Position numbers and translations under genes: made by a program. Below are positions 46,047 to 54,357 of a stretch of DNA of 64,000 nt, one piece after another. Within the stretch, counting starts at the first letter, position 1. Each line of letters opens with the position of its first letter. Under the pieces are notes generated by a model. It did not search any database. It was given only the letters and a program-made list of their open reading frames with translations, and had not been told where the DNA came from. Source of the DNA: Paenibacillus sp. W2I17 (GTDB lineage Bacteria > Bacillota > Bacilli > Paenibacillales > Paenibacillaceae); contig NZ_JAUSXM010000001.1 in the NCBI RefSeq assembly GCF_030815985.1, positions 4,526,001 through 4,590,000 on the forward strand, read 5' to 3'.

Positions 46047-46091
46047 AAAAAAGCCAAAGAAAGAGTGTAAGAGGAACTCTTTCGTGGCTTC
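46047..46091 (-). terminator. riboswitch expression-platform terminator
   Basis: On the minus strand AAGCCACGAAAGAGT pairs with ACTCTTTCTTTGGCTT around a ten-base loop, then TTTTTG. It lies between the c-di-AMP aptamer and the coding region, so it is the likely switch that stops transcription when ligand is bound. Confidence 0.85.
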
Positions 46092-46124
46092 CGAATGACT
46101 TTGAATATCGGAAATTCATGCACG

Positions 46125-46378
46125 AGGTTGCCTCTCTTTTTCCGCTTGCGAGGTTAGCTGTCGGGTTCGGGCGAAAGAGAGCCGCCCTATCTTGGGTCAC
46201 CCGCTCATGGCGGACGCCCTTGAATTCACCCCGAGACCCAAAGAAGAAATCAAATATGGCTTCGCAGTTCCCTTCGCTGCTTTTGGGTCAGCGAACGTTG
46301 CGCATCGGCCAAATACACCGATGTTTAAGCCCTATTGGTTCCCCCGCTCTCCGATAACGGAGACTCAGCGAGACTGAT
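46125..46378 (-). promoter_or_regulatory. ydaO-yuaA type c-di-AMP riboswitch aptamer
   Basis: The minus strand reads TCTCGCTGAGTCTCCG near the 5' end, GAGCGGGGGAACCAATAGGG, then TCGGGGTGAATTCAAGGGC, GGGCGGCTCTCTTTCGCCC and the highly conserved CGAACCCGACAGCTAACCTCG, followed by GCAAGCGGAAAAAGAGAGG. These are the signature blocks of the ydaO class in the right order, with the usual variable hairpin after the GGGAACCA block. The class binds c-di-AMP and turns genes off; cell-wall hydrolases are its typical targets in Firmicutes, which fits the 3D-domain gene downstream. Confidence 0.95.
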
Positions 46379-46469
46379 TCATGAAAGTAATGTTGTTTCA
46401 TCGGAAAGTGTCCCTTTGTTCATCCCCCGAACATCTGTCCAATTTTCCGCACAACAATTCACTGAAAAG

Positions 46470-46499
46470 ATGATATCCTGTTTTGATGCATGTTGTAAA
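46470..46499 (-). promoter_or_regulatory. promoter of the c-di-AMP riboswitch leader
   Basis: On the minus strand -35 TTTACA (46494-46499) and -10 TATCAT (46470-46475) are 18 bases apart. The start near 46463 lies about 85 bases before the aptamer. The whole leader to the coding start is about 600 bases. Confidence 0.6.
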
Positions 46500-46621
46500 G
46501 CGTTGATCAAGTACGTTTTTCTGAATATTTGGTTAAAATATTGTAATATTCTTGATTTATTTGGATCAAAGGGCAAATTACCTCCGCTTACCTGCCTTTT
46601 TCACCTCATTTGCTCGTTTTT

Positions 46622-47392
46622 TTACCGAATTCCAAATCGTTCCATGGCATTTTTGGTTGTTATTGCAGCAATTTCCTCCACCGAAATGCCTTTAATTTCC
46701 GCAGCTGCCTCTGCAACCAGACGTACATGCGCTGTCTCATTTCGCTTCCCACGATAAGGGTGAGGTGTCAAATATGGAGCATCTGTTTCAATGAAAAACC
46801 GGTCCATAGGAACCTTCTCCAGCACCTCTTTGGGCTGCTTTGCATTTTTGAATGTGATCGGTCCTCCGAAGGAGAGATGGAAACCCATATCGAGACAACT
46901 TTTTGCTGTTTCCCAACTGCCCGAGAACGAGTGCATCACACCACCAACTTCTCCCGCCTTCTCTTCACGCAAAATTCTTATGATATCCTCATGTGCATCC
47001 CGATTATGGATGACAATTGGCATGTTCACTTCACGCGCCAAAGCAATTTGTTGTCGTAATACGCGATGCTGTATCTCTTTTGGTGAAGTATCCCAGTGAT
47101 AATCCAATCCAATCTCACCGATCGCAACCACTTTTTCATGCTTGCATAAAGATGCAATCCACTCCAAATCGCCCTCCTGCATTGTGATCGCATCTACGGG
47201 ATGCCACCCTACAGCTGCATATATAAAGTCATATGTTTCAGCGAGTTTCATTGTGGTTGGAATTGTCTCCCGGTTAAAGCCAATGTTGATCATGCGACCA
47301 ACTCCTGCATCCACAGCACGCTGAATCGTGTCCTCGCGGTCCTCGTCGAATTGTGGTGCATCCAGATGTGTATGTGTGTCGAACAGCATCAT
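46622..47392 (-). CDS. tatD: TatD-family metal-dependent deoxyribonuclease
   Basis: TatD enzymes are TIM-barrel nucleases acting on 3' ends of DNA and RNA, proposed to help repair. The 256-residue protein has the metal ligands in LFDTHTHLDAPQFDEDR near the start, AVGWHPVDA, AIGEIGLDYHWD, VIHNRDAHEDI, HSFSGSWE and ETDAPYLTPHP. The start is the first of two ATG at 47392, with AAGGGAGA about seven bases upstream; earlier codons do not match the family. In B. subtilis metS lies directly upstream; here it is replaced by an HD-domain gene. Confidence 0.93.
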   Translation of the reverse strand: MMLFDTHTHLDAPQFDEDREDTIQRAVDAGVGRMINIGFNRETIPTTMKLAETYDFIYAAVGWHPVDAITMQEGDLEWIASLCKHEKVVAIGEIGLDYHWDTSPKEIQHRVLRQQIALAREVNMPIVIHNRDAHEDIIRILREEKAGEVGGVMHSFSGSWETAKSCLDMGFHLSFGGPITFKNAKQPKEVLEKVPMDRFFIETDAPYLTPHPYRGKRNETAHVRLVAEAAAEIKGISVEEIAAITTKNAMERFGIR

Positions 47393-47725
47393 GTCTGTAT
47401 CTCCCTTCATGTCGAAATAACGACTATCTTCTTTTTCAAAATCCAATTTGTAAAATTCAATAATTGATTGACTCATACATAAAACATTTTGGGTAATCTG
47501 TGTATTACATCATTACGTTTGTTTCTTCACAACTACAATATATAGAAGATATACGGATATTCTGATCTATATATTGCTAATTGTGCTCATTCTGCCTGCT
47601 TGCATTTACAAAATTATGTCGATCTACATATACTCCCCATTAAAGCAGATTACTGTATCATGGAAAATAGCTCTTTTAGAAAGTGTTTTGATATCGAAAT
47701 TCTTCATCGGATTATACCCACACGA
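47393..47725 (-). other. AT-rich tatD upstream region with an inverted repeat
   Basis: No gene is supported in these 333 bases. The main visible structure is an 11-base perfect inverted repeat CAATATATAGA (47536-47546) / TCTATATATTG (47566-47576). It is AT-rich and could be a weak hairpin or regulator site. I could not place a convincing promoter for tatD or a terminator for the HD gene. Confidence 0.4.
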
Positions 47726-49003
47726 TTACAAGAAATAGGGGCGTATATGTGACGGTAATTCGTGAATAATCGCATCCACCTTGTTTTGCGGGTAATACAA
47801 ATGATGTTTCCCTCGGTGAAGCCCACTGATGGAACGGACAATGTCAGATACTTCTGACAACTCACGTAAATTGTCCTGTCGATCCAGAAGAAGAATCTGC
47901 TTATCTGTGGATTCATCCGGACGAAACACATCATACGGATTATCCGAAGGAAAATCAATTTCAAGATCATATTCGGGATCGAGGCCAGCCTGTACAAAAG
48001 CTTCCCGAATCTCTTCCATCATTGTCAAGTCGACCTGTTCAAGCTCTACATACTTATATAACTTGCGATCCATAAAACGTTCGCATAACTCACTCAGAAC
48101 AGTATCGTCCTCCTTGCGCCACTGCGTAAATGCCGTCTGAATTAATGCTTCATCCAACTGCAAATATTCATCCACGGATAATTCTCCTTCAAATAATTGA
48201 GGGAGTGGATCAATCATGAAGCGGAATTGAAAACCATGTTGTATGAGTGTTTTCGCTCGCTTGAATATTTGCCGCAATATAATTTCAGAACTACGAGTTA
48301 CCGGATGGAAGTAAATCTGCCAATACATCTGATACCGAGACATTAGGTAATCCTCCACAGCATGCATGCCTGACTCCTTGACTACAATCCGCCCATGATA
48401 AGGACGCAGCATCCGAAGGATACGATCAAGGTCAATCGTGCCGTAATTTACACCTGTAAAATAGGCATCCCTGAGCAAATAATCCATTCGGTCTGCATCA
48501 AGCGGACTGGTCACCAAGTTCACCACAATCGGCTTTTCATACGTTTTTTGAATGACAGACGCTACTTTCTCAGGAAAATCAGGAGCATACCGTCTTAAGA
48601 TCGCCCCTACTTCGGTATCACCTGTAATAATGCGACATGTCCAATCTTCGTGATTCATGTCAAAAGCTTCCTCAATGGAGTGAGAGAATGGCCCATGCCC
48701 GAGATCATGAAGTAAAGCTGCACACAGAGCTACAATCTTTTCTTCCTTCGGCCAATCCGAATAATGACTTCTTTCAAATTGAGAGATGATCTTGCGTGTG
48801 ATCTCATAAACACCTAGTGAATGTGAGAACCGACTATGCTCTGCTCCGTGAAAGGTAAGGTAAGAAGTACCCAGCTGACGAATCCGGCGTAAACGCTGAA
48901 ATTCCGGGGTGTTAATTAACTGCCATATAACCGGATCTTGCACGTGGATATAATTATGTACCGGATCTTTGAATACTTTCTCTTCCGTTAAACGTTGTTC
49001 CAT
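47726..49003 (-). CDS. HD-domain phosphohydrolase (YwfO/dGTPase-like)
   Basis: The 425-residue cytoplasmic protein has the metal-binding HD fold: HSRFSHSLGVYEITRK near residues 56-71 (H56/H61), LLHDLGHGPFSHSIEE near 97-112 with the HD pair, and PLDADRMDYLLRDAYFTGV near 168-186 completing the set. It resembles B. subtilis YwfO and related dGTP triphosphohydrolases; substrate is not certain from sequence. AAAGGAGTGA precedes the ATG. It faces away from abrB, and the shared gap is full of Spo0A boxes, so it may be sporulation-regulated. Confidence 0.88.
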   Translation of the reverse strand: MEQRLTEEKVFKDPVHNYIHVQDPVIWQLINTPEFQRLRRIRQLGTSYLTFHGAEHSRFSHSLGVYEITRKIISQFERSHYSDWPKEEKIVALCAALLHDLGHGPFSHSIEEAFDMNHEDWTCRIITGDTEVGAILRRYAPDFPEKVASVIQKTYEKPIVVNLVTSPLDADRMDYLLRDAYFTGVNYGTIDLDRILRMLRPYHGRIVVKESGMHAVEDYLMSRYQMYWQIYFHPVTRSSEIILRQIFKRAKTLIQHGFQFRFMIDPLPQLFEGELSVDEYLQLDEALIQTAFTQWRKEDDTVLSELCERFMDRKLYKYVELEQVDLTMMEEIREAFVQAGLDPEYDLEIDFPSDNPYDVFRPDESTDKQILLLDRQDNLRELSEVSDIVRSISGLHRGKHHLYYPQNKVDAIIHELPSHIRPYFL

Positions 49004-49064
49004 GTCGACTCACTCCTTTAATTTCTTTTATATTAACGCTTTGAGCTCTGCGATTCACCTAAGA

Positions 49065-49126
49065 TTCGACACCATATGACGAACTTTGTCGAATTAAGTA
49101 GTTTTGTCGTTTTCCAAATCGACAAA
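49065..49126. promoter_or_regulatory. Spo0A-box cluster between abrB and the HD gene
   Basis: Five sequences match the 0A-box core TGNCGAA or its 9-base form: TTCGACA at 49065-49071 (reverse), TGACGAA at 49077-49083, TTTGTCGAA at 49085-49093 (perfect), TTTGTCGTT at 49103-49111 and TTTGTCGAT at 49118-49126 (reverse). They lie upstream of the abrB -35, over the probable promoter zone of the HD gene. Such density within 62 bases is unlikely by chance. Confidence 0.7.
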
Positions 49127-49221
49127 GCTGACATTGAGGTTTAAATGCGAAAAACGGCTTCCAATCCCTTACCACCAGTAACCTTGTGAAAAACAGCCTT
49201 AATTTTAAGCTAATTTTAAGG

Positions 49222-49290
49222 TTGACTGATTTGGGAATCGTTGGTATGATGAGTATCATAAAACATAAAATAATGTCGAATAATGACAAA
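49222..49290 (+). promoter_or_regulatory. abrB promoter with downstream Spo0A boxes
   Basis: -35 TTGACT at 49222-49227 and -10 TATGAT at 49245-49250 are 17 bases apart. Just downstream are TGTCGAA (49274-49280) and TGACAAA (49284-49290), two 0A boxes exactly ten bases apart. In B. subtilis phosphorylated Spo0A binds tandem boxes downstream of the abrB start to repress it; the arrangement here is the same. Confidence 0.85.
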
Positions 49291-49320
49291 GATAGTTAGC
49301 TGAGAGGAGCACTGATTATA

Positions 49321-49575
49321 ATGATGAAATCAACAGGTATTGTAAGAAAAGTGGACGAACTGGGACGGGTAGTTATTCCAATTGAATTGCGCCGTACGCT
49401 CGGTATTGGTGAAAAAGATGCTCTGGAAATCTACGTTGACGGCGAGCGCATCATGTTGAAAAAATACGAGCCTGCTTGTATCTTCTGTGGTAATGCAGAG
49501 AACGTTACTTACTTCAAAGGTAAAATTGTTTGTAACGAATGTATTTCCGAAATCCCTGCACCTGTGACAAAATAA
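49321..49575 (+). CDS. abrB: transition-state regulator AbrB
   Basis: AbrB represses many post-exponential genes during growth. The 84-residue protein has the near-identical swapped-hairpin DNA-binding domain (MKSTGIVRKVDELGRVVIPIELRRTLGIGEKDALEIYVDGE-type, residues 2-45). Unlike B. subtilis AbrB, its C-terminal part has two CxxC pairs (CIFC near 53-56 and CNEC near 70-73), a probable zinc ribbon instead of the usual dimerisation domain. The start has GAGAGGAG twelve bases upstream. It is transcribed against its neighbours. Confidence 0.95.
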   Translation: MMKSTGIVRKVDELGRVVIPIELRRTLGIGEKDALEIYVDGERIMLKKYEPACIFCGNAENVTYFKGKIVCNECISEIPAPVTK

Positions 49576-49639
49576 GAAAAACCAGGTATACTGGACTTAT
49601 CTAAATTGTTATTTCTAACCTTTTTAATATTCCTTAATG

Positions 49640-49679
49640 ACCTTCCCGGTGTGAACCCCACCGCGGAAGGTATTTTTTT
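49640..49679 (+). terminator. terminator of abrB
   Basis: ACCTTCC-CGGTG and CACCG-CGGAAGGT form a stem (49640-49671) with a seven-base loop, followed by ATTTTTTTG. It lies 65 bases past the abrB stop. Confidence 0.93.
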
Positions 49680-49854
49680 GCCTTGTTATGGGTTCCATTA
49701 CCCAAAATGATTCTGTCACACACGAACTGGGAGAGAACAATGAAATTTATTTGGAATTTTTTTGAGCCACTCTGCTCTTTTTAATATTCCACTAAGGTTG
49801 GATATAAGCTTCTTTTCAGGTTATGTTCCCCACAACAGAAGATATTGGGTTAGA

Positions 49855-50742
49855 TTACTGCTCGATTAATGCATTATATACATCACGCTTCGCCAAGCCG
49901 CGATCGGTAGCCGTTTTTTTCATTGCATCTTTGCGGTTATGTCCTTCACCCTCATAATGGCTGACATGATCCGCGAGTGACATGAGCTGCCACCATGCTT
50001 CGCGCTCAGCCTTACGCTCCTCTTCCTTAATGCCTTCTACCAGCAAACAGTACTCGCCAAGAGGCGGATGTTCTTCAAGCCAGTCTATACATTCCTTCAC
50101 AGTGCCCCTTGCGAATTCCTCATGACGCTTGGTTAGTTCACGAGCCAGGACAATCGAGCGATCACCCAGAATTTCTTCGAGGTGGACTAATGTTTTCCGA
50201 ATACGGTGAGGCGATTCATAAAATAACAAAGTCCCGTTGGATTCGTCAAAAGCCTCCAGCACTTTTCGCATGTCCTTTTTCTCCCGCGGCAAAAAACCGC
50301 CGAATGTAAAACGCTCCGTCGGTAATCCGGACACGATCAGAGCAGACAACGCAGCGTTGGGTCCAGGGATGGGAATGACCGTTATTCCGGCCTCCAGTGC
50401 AAGCTGTACAAGATCAGAACCAGGGTCCGAAATGGCTGGCAAACCGGCATCGCTGACGAGTGCCAAATTTTTTCCTTCTATTATATAGCGTATCAGTTCA
50501 GGTCCACTCGCCCCCTTATTATGCTCATGATAACTAAACAGCATCGAAGGTGTAATTTCAAAATGGGTAAGCAGCTTTCGGGTCTGGCGTGTATCTTCTG
50601 CTGCAACGATGTCACAACTCTGCAATGTCCTGATGGCCCGGAAGGTCATATCCTCCAGATTACCAATGGGTGTTCCAACCAGATATAGCTTGCCTGATCC
50701 TTCAGGCTGCTCCGCATAGCTTTTCTGAATATGCAAAGTCAT
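49855..50742 (-). CDS. rsmI: 16S rRNA (cytidine-1402-2'-O) methyltransferase
   Basis: RsmI methylates the ribose of C1402 in the decoding centre. The 295-residue protein is a tetrapyrrole-methylase-fold SAM enzyme with LYLVGTPIGNLEDMTFRAI near residues 19-37, VAAEDTRQTRKLL, LVSDAGLPAISDPGSDLV and IPIPGPNAALSALIVSGLP. A long C-terminal helical region follows. It starts one base past the trmN6 stop, so the two genes are cotranscribed. It equals yabC in B. subtilis; the small GIY-YIG gene yazA found there is absent. Confidence 0.95.
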   Translation of the reverse strand: MTLHIQKSYAEQPEGSGKLYLVGTPIGNLEDMTFRAIRTLQSCDIVAAEDTRQTRKLLTHFEITPSMLFSYHEHNKGASGPELIRYIIEGKNLALVSDAGLPAISDPGSDLVQLALEAGITVIPIPGPNAALSALIVSGLPTERFTFGGFLPREKKDMRKVLEAFDESNGTLLFYESPHRIRKTLVHLEEILGDRSIVLARELTKRHEEFARGTVKECIDWLEEHPPLGEYCLLVEGIKEEERKAEREAWWQLMSLADHVSHYEGEGHNRKDAMKKTATDRGLAKRDVYNALIEQ

Positions 50743-51522
50743 CTAAAGCCCTCCTTTCGTAGTACGCTCAGCTTGTTGCTGACCATAGTAAATATCCATA
50801 ATCTCTTCGCAGTATGTCCCCTCTTCATTGTAGACAATGAGTGGAGGAAGCATCCTTACTTCCGGTTTACCATCTTTCATTCCTTCAATTAATACCATGT
50901 TGGCTTCCAGATGAGCACGGGGATGTACCATCCGAATCCGTTTTGGTTCCAGCTTATATTCGCGCATGAGCGAGATAATCTCTGCAAGGCGCTGTGGACG
51001 ATGAACCATCGATACTTTGCCACCATTACGTACAAGTCGACTGCAAGCTTGTATCACTTCTTCCAGGGTACATCCGATCTCATGACGTGCCATTGCCTGA
51101 TGTGTGTTCATTTTAAGATCACTGCCATTCAGAGGCATATATGGAGGATTAACCGTTATTGCATCGTATACAGCATGTCCTGTTTCTTTCACCAGTTCTC
51201 GCAAATCACCTTCACGAATCATAATCGACTCGTCCAGTGTATTTAATTGCACACTGCGACGCGCCATATCAGCCAAACGTGGCTGAATCTCGATCCCTTC
51301 CAGACTAGCCTGCGTGCGCGTTGTAAGCAAAATGGGAACTACCCCGTTACCTGTACATAAATCAAGTACACGACCCCGTTTAGGTACGGAAGCAAACCGG
51401 GCTAATAATACGGCATCCATCGAAAAACTAAACACTTCATCACTTTGAATGATTCTCAGATCATGAGAGAGCAGATCATCAATCCGCTCTGACTCATGTA
51501 ACACAACTTCATTTGCTTTCAT
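50743..51522 (-). CDS. yabB: tRNA1(Val) (adenine37-N6)-methyltransferase family protein (YabB)
   Basis: This 259-residue class I SAM methyltransferase has motif I VLDLCTGNGVVPILL near residues 53-67 and the base-amino-methylase motif NPPYMP near 125-130. Both are characteristic of TrmN6, which modifies A37 of tRNA-Val. The N-terminal SDEVFSFSMDAVLLARFA block is also shared. It lies between yabA and rsmI, as in B. subtilis. The exact substrate in this lineage is inferred. Confidence 0.9.
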   Translation of the reverse strand: MKANEVVLHESERIDDLLSHDLRIIQSDEVFSFSMDAVLLARFASVPKRGRVLDLCTGNGVVPILLTTRTQASLEGIEIQPRLADMARRSVQLNTLDESIMIREGDLRELVKETGHAVYDAITVNPPYMPLNGSDLKMNTHQAMARHEIGCTLEEVIQACSRLVRNGGKVSMVHRPQRLAEIISLMREYKLEPKRIRMVHPRAHLEANMVLIEGMKDGKPEVRMLPPLIVYNEEGTYCEEIMDIYYGQQQAERTTKGGL

Positions 51523-51584
51523 ATGTTACGCTCATCCTCCGGTACTCTATATCTCATGTTCGTTTAGTTTAGGTTTATAACCTT

Positions 51585-51613
51585 GAAAAAAAACCGTAGG
51601 GGATCCCTACGGT
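51585..51613 (-). terminator. terminator after yabA
   Basis: A perfect stem ACCGTAGGG/CCCTACGGT with a tight ATC centre (51593-51613) is followed on the minus strand by eight T. Confidence 0.92.
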
Positions 51614-51617
51614 CACT

Positions 51618-51986
51618 TCATTTATTCAAAAAAGACAGGCAGAACAGACAATCGCCTTCCGTCCGCAAATGTCCATAATAGACGTTGCAGATATGGAAGC
51701 CTTCGTGATACAACCGAGCCAGATTATCATACCCTTCACCCACAACATCCTCGCCTGTAGCCGGACCTGCTGGCCTTGCTACAGGAGCGAGTGCTGAGGA
51801 GATCGGCAGATCTGCCGGAGCCTCACGTTTGAGCAGTTTGCGTAACTGCTCATTCTCGATGGTAAGCCGCTGATTATCCTCAAGCAGCTCCTTCACAATC
51901 ATTTTTAACTCTCCTAAATCACCGTGCAACTGACCCAGTTGGGTTTCCATTTCATGAATGTGCGTAAACAGATTTTTCTTTTCCAA
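51618..51986 (-). CDS. yabA: replication initiation control protein YabA
   Basis: YabA binds DnaA and the sliding clamp and limits re-initiation of replication. The 122-residue protein has an N-terminal leucine-zipper coiled coil (about 1-60: [28 protein letters not shown]), a variable linker, and a C-terminal zinc domain with [23 protein letters not shown] and CLFCLSF. The start is a TTG at 51986 (reads M-E-K-K-N-L-F) after GGGGTGG, matching the family start. Confidence 0.94.
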   Translation of the reverse strand: MEKKNLFTHIHEMETQLGQLHGDLGELKMIVKELLEDNQRLTIENEQLRKLLKREAPADLPISSALAPVARPAGPATGEDVVGEGYDNLARLYHEGFHICNVYYGHLRTEGDCLFCLSFLNK

Positions 51987-52014
51987 GTTTCCACCCCGAA
52001 GCAACCTTTATGGT

Positions 52015-52815
52015 TTACTTGATAACGACGTCATCCAGCGGAAGTTCTTTGACTTTACTGATGTCGAACAGTTGAACATGGACTGTGCGGCTACCGGCAT
52101 TAATTCCGACAACTTTTCCTTCACCCAATGAGGTGACGACCAATTTGCCTACAGCTGGCAGTTCTTCTCTCACACTTTCATAGTTATCATGCTCAAATTT
52201 CAGACAGCACATGAGTCTTCCGCACAACCCTGAAATTTTCGTCGGATTCAGTGACAGGCTCTGATCTTTAGCCATCTTGATTGATACCGGCTCAAAGTCT
52301 CCCAGCCAGGAAGAACAACACAACACACGGCCGCAAGGTCCGATTCCGCCAAGCATCTTCGCTTCATCACGTACACCAATCTGTCTCAGCTCGATTCGTG
52401 TCCGGAATATGCTTGCCAGATCCTTGACCAGCTCCCGGAAATCAACTCTTCCTTCAGCTGTAAAATAAAATATAATTTTATTGCGATCAAACGTAAATTC
52501 CACATCGACCAGCTTCATTTTGAGGCCATGGTCTTTGATTTTATTTAAACAAGTACCGAATGCTTCTTTGGCTGCACGTTTGTTCTCATCAACCACACGA
52601 GCATCTGTCTCGCCCGCAACGCGGATGACTTTCTTCAGCGGCAACACCACATCGGACTCGCCCACTTCCTTCTTACCAACAACAACCTTACCGTACTCTA
52701 CCCCCCGCGCTGTCTCCACGATAACGCAGTTTTCTTTCTCAATGGGAAGGTCCAGGGGATCGAAGTAATAAATTTTGCCCGCTTTTTTGAAACGGACACC
52801 CACTACACTGTACAA
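52015..52815 (-). CDS. ricT: RicT (YaaT), iron-sulfur PSP1-domain regulator
   Basis: RicT forms a complex with RicA (YmcA) and RicF (YlbF) that carries 4Fe-4S clusters, stimulates the phosphorelay to Spo0A and directs RNase Y. The 266-residue protein starts MYSVVGVRFKKAGKIYYFDP, contains KNKIIFYFTAEGRVDFRELVKDL-type PSP1 core (RVDFRELVKDLASIFRTRIELRQIG), and has the cluster cysteines in GPCGRVLCCSSW and GLCGRLMCCLKF. The TTG at 52815 has AAGGGGG upstream and gives the family start. Confidence 0.95.
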   Translation of the reverse strand: MYSVVGVRFKKAGKIYYFDPLDLPIEKENCVIVETARGVEYGKVVVGKKEVGESDVVLPLKKVIRVAGETDARVVDENKRAAKEAFGTCLNKIKDHGLKMKLVDVEFTFDRNKIIFYFTAEGRVDFRELVKDLASIFRTRIELRQIGVRDEAKMLGGIGPCGRVLCCSSWLGDFEPVSIKMAKDQSLSLNPTKISGLCGRLMCCLKFEHDNYESVREELPAVGKLVVTSLGEGKVVGINAGSRTVHVQLFDISKVKELPLDDVVIK

Positions 52816-52932
52816 AAAATTAACCCCCTTGTAAGCCAACCCCACTTCGTCTGAAGCCCCGTCTTCTTAGGGAACCGGCCGAAGTTATAACCGTTTGCAT
52901 ATGATTGGGGCTAACTCTGCCCTCTCCCAGTC

Positions 52933-53904
52933 TTATGCCAAACCGATCAAAAATTGCTCCAGACAAAGCTGGCCATTGACGTTGAAACGCAATTTTTTTC
53001 TGCATGCTGCGGCCATATCCATATAGGAGACCCACTGCTCTGTGCTGCGGGTATGTGCCAGCTGAGATAACATGTCTAACTGATCTATAAAAACGATATG
53101 TTCATGCCTATCGTACTGAACATACAGCATGTCCCTAAACCATAGATGGAACAAACTAAGCAACATGTCCAGATGTTCAGAGAGTCCGGTTTTAAAAAGC
53201 TTCTGCTGTGCAGAGATCAATGATGTACTTCCTCTACCCAGGGACTCCTTCCCTAATTGTAACATTACGTTTCTAATTTCTGCAAACCAATTCTGCTGGA
53301 GAATTTCTCTACATGCTTCCAATCCTGACGCTAAATGGACGGCAGAGCGAGCCAGATTGGCAGGGTGCCCTTCCTCAATTAGTGATTGCAGCATCTCTTC
53401 CGGATTCAGTGCGCTGAACGGTACCAATTGGGAGCGTGAGCGGATCGTTGGCAACATGGCCTGTCCATTATCTGTAATCAGGATGCCGACTGCTGGTACC
53501 TGCGGTTCTTCCAGAAATTTGAGCAAACTGTTTGCTGCCTGCACCGTCATTTTCTCGGCTTGTTCTATAATATATACTTTGGGATGGCCTGCCTCTGATC
53601 GGTATGAAAAAATACGCTGCAGATCCCGGATTTGATCTATTTTAATGTTGTTTCCATCTGGCGCAAGCATGGTTAGATCCGGATGGTTACCATGATCTAC
53701 CTTACGGCATTCAAGACACTGCCCGCATGCGTCATCTTCAAGCTCTGTACAGAATATTGCCTTGGCAAAGGTAATTGCCGTCTTCCGTTGCCCGCTACCC
53801 GCTGGACCGCTAAACAAATACGCATGGCTTATCGCCTGACGCCTCAAACTGCTTTGTAACATTTGCTTGGCCGCTTGTTGACCCATAATCTGTTGAAAGG
53901 ACAT
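52933..53904 (-). CDS. holB: DNA polymerase III delta' subunit
   Basis: HolB is part of the clamp loader. The 323-residue protein has a RuvB-like AAA fold: FSGPAGSGQRKTAITFAKA near residues 31-49 is the P-loop region, the zinc cysteines are in CTELEDDACGQCLEC, and SLLKFLEEPQVPA and IRSRSQLVPF are the later AAA blocks. A polymerase-III C-terminal domain follows. It lies between yaaR and ricT, as in B. subtilis. Confidence 0.93.
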   Translation of the reverse strand: MSFQQIMGQQAAKQMLQSSLRRQAISHAYLFSGPAGSGQRKTAITFAKAIFCTELEDDACGQCLECRKVDHGNHPDLTMLAPDGNNIKIDQIRDLQRIFSYRSEAGHPKVYIIEQAEKMTVQAANSLLKFLEEPQVPAVGILITDNGQAMLPTIRSRSQLVPFSALNPEEMLQSLIEEGHPANLARSAVHLASGLEACREILQQNWFAEIRNVMLQLGKESLGRGSTSLISAQQKLFKTGLSEHLDMLLSLFHLWFRDMLYVQYDRHEHIVFIDQLDMLSQLAHTRSTEQWVSYMDMAAACRKKLRFNVNGQLCLEQFLIGLA

Positions 53905-53913
53905 ACTTCCTCC

Positions 53914-54357
53914 TCAGAAGCTTAAATTAATAAGCATCCCCCGAATTTCGCCTACTTGTTGTAATAGAGAGATTTTTCCTTCTTCTGTATCCAGTAGTTC
54001 ATCAGCCATGGATAACAGAGCGGAGTCAATTTCATCAATCAGCTTATACCGCTTACCTCTGCCACGACGATCCCAACCCCTTGTCTCTTTCATGGATACA
54101 CCGCGACGAACGGTCTCTTCCAGGAACCTTTTAACAAGTTGCTTATACGCCTTCAGTTCACGAATCGTCATGGAACGTGCCAAGCGATCTCCCTGAAGCT
54201 GGATTTCACTAAACCGGCGATTCAGTTCAGCTTGTGAGGCCCGTTCCCCCTGGTGATTCATCATATCAGAGAAATTTTTGGATTGAACCGGTTTGGAACC
54301 TGAATCAGTAGAACTGATCCCGCTCTGAATCGGTCTGAATCCAGGATTGATTTTCAT
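53914..54357 (-). CDS. yaaR: YaaR family (DUF327) protein
   Basis: This 147-residue protein belongs to the YaaR/DUF327 family, whose function is unknown. It has a polar start (about 1-40), then helical sequence with LARSMTIRELKAYKQLVKRFLEE (about 58-80) and RRGRGKRYKLIDEID near 97-111, ending in LLQQVGEIRGMLINLSF. No motif points to an activity. It lies between darA and holB, and is probably the first gene of the unit running to rsmI. Confidence 0.9.
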   Translation of the reverse strand: MKINPGFRPIQSGISSTDSGSKPVQSKNFSDMMNHQGERASQAELNRRFSEIQLQGDRLARSMTIRELKAYKQLVKRFLEETVRRGVSMKETRGWDRRGRGKRYKLIDEIDSALLSMADELLDTEEGKISLLQQVGEIRGMLINLSF

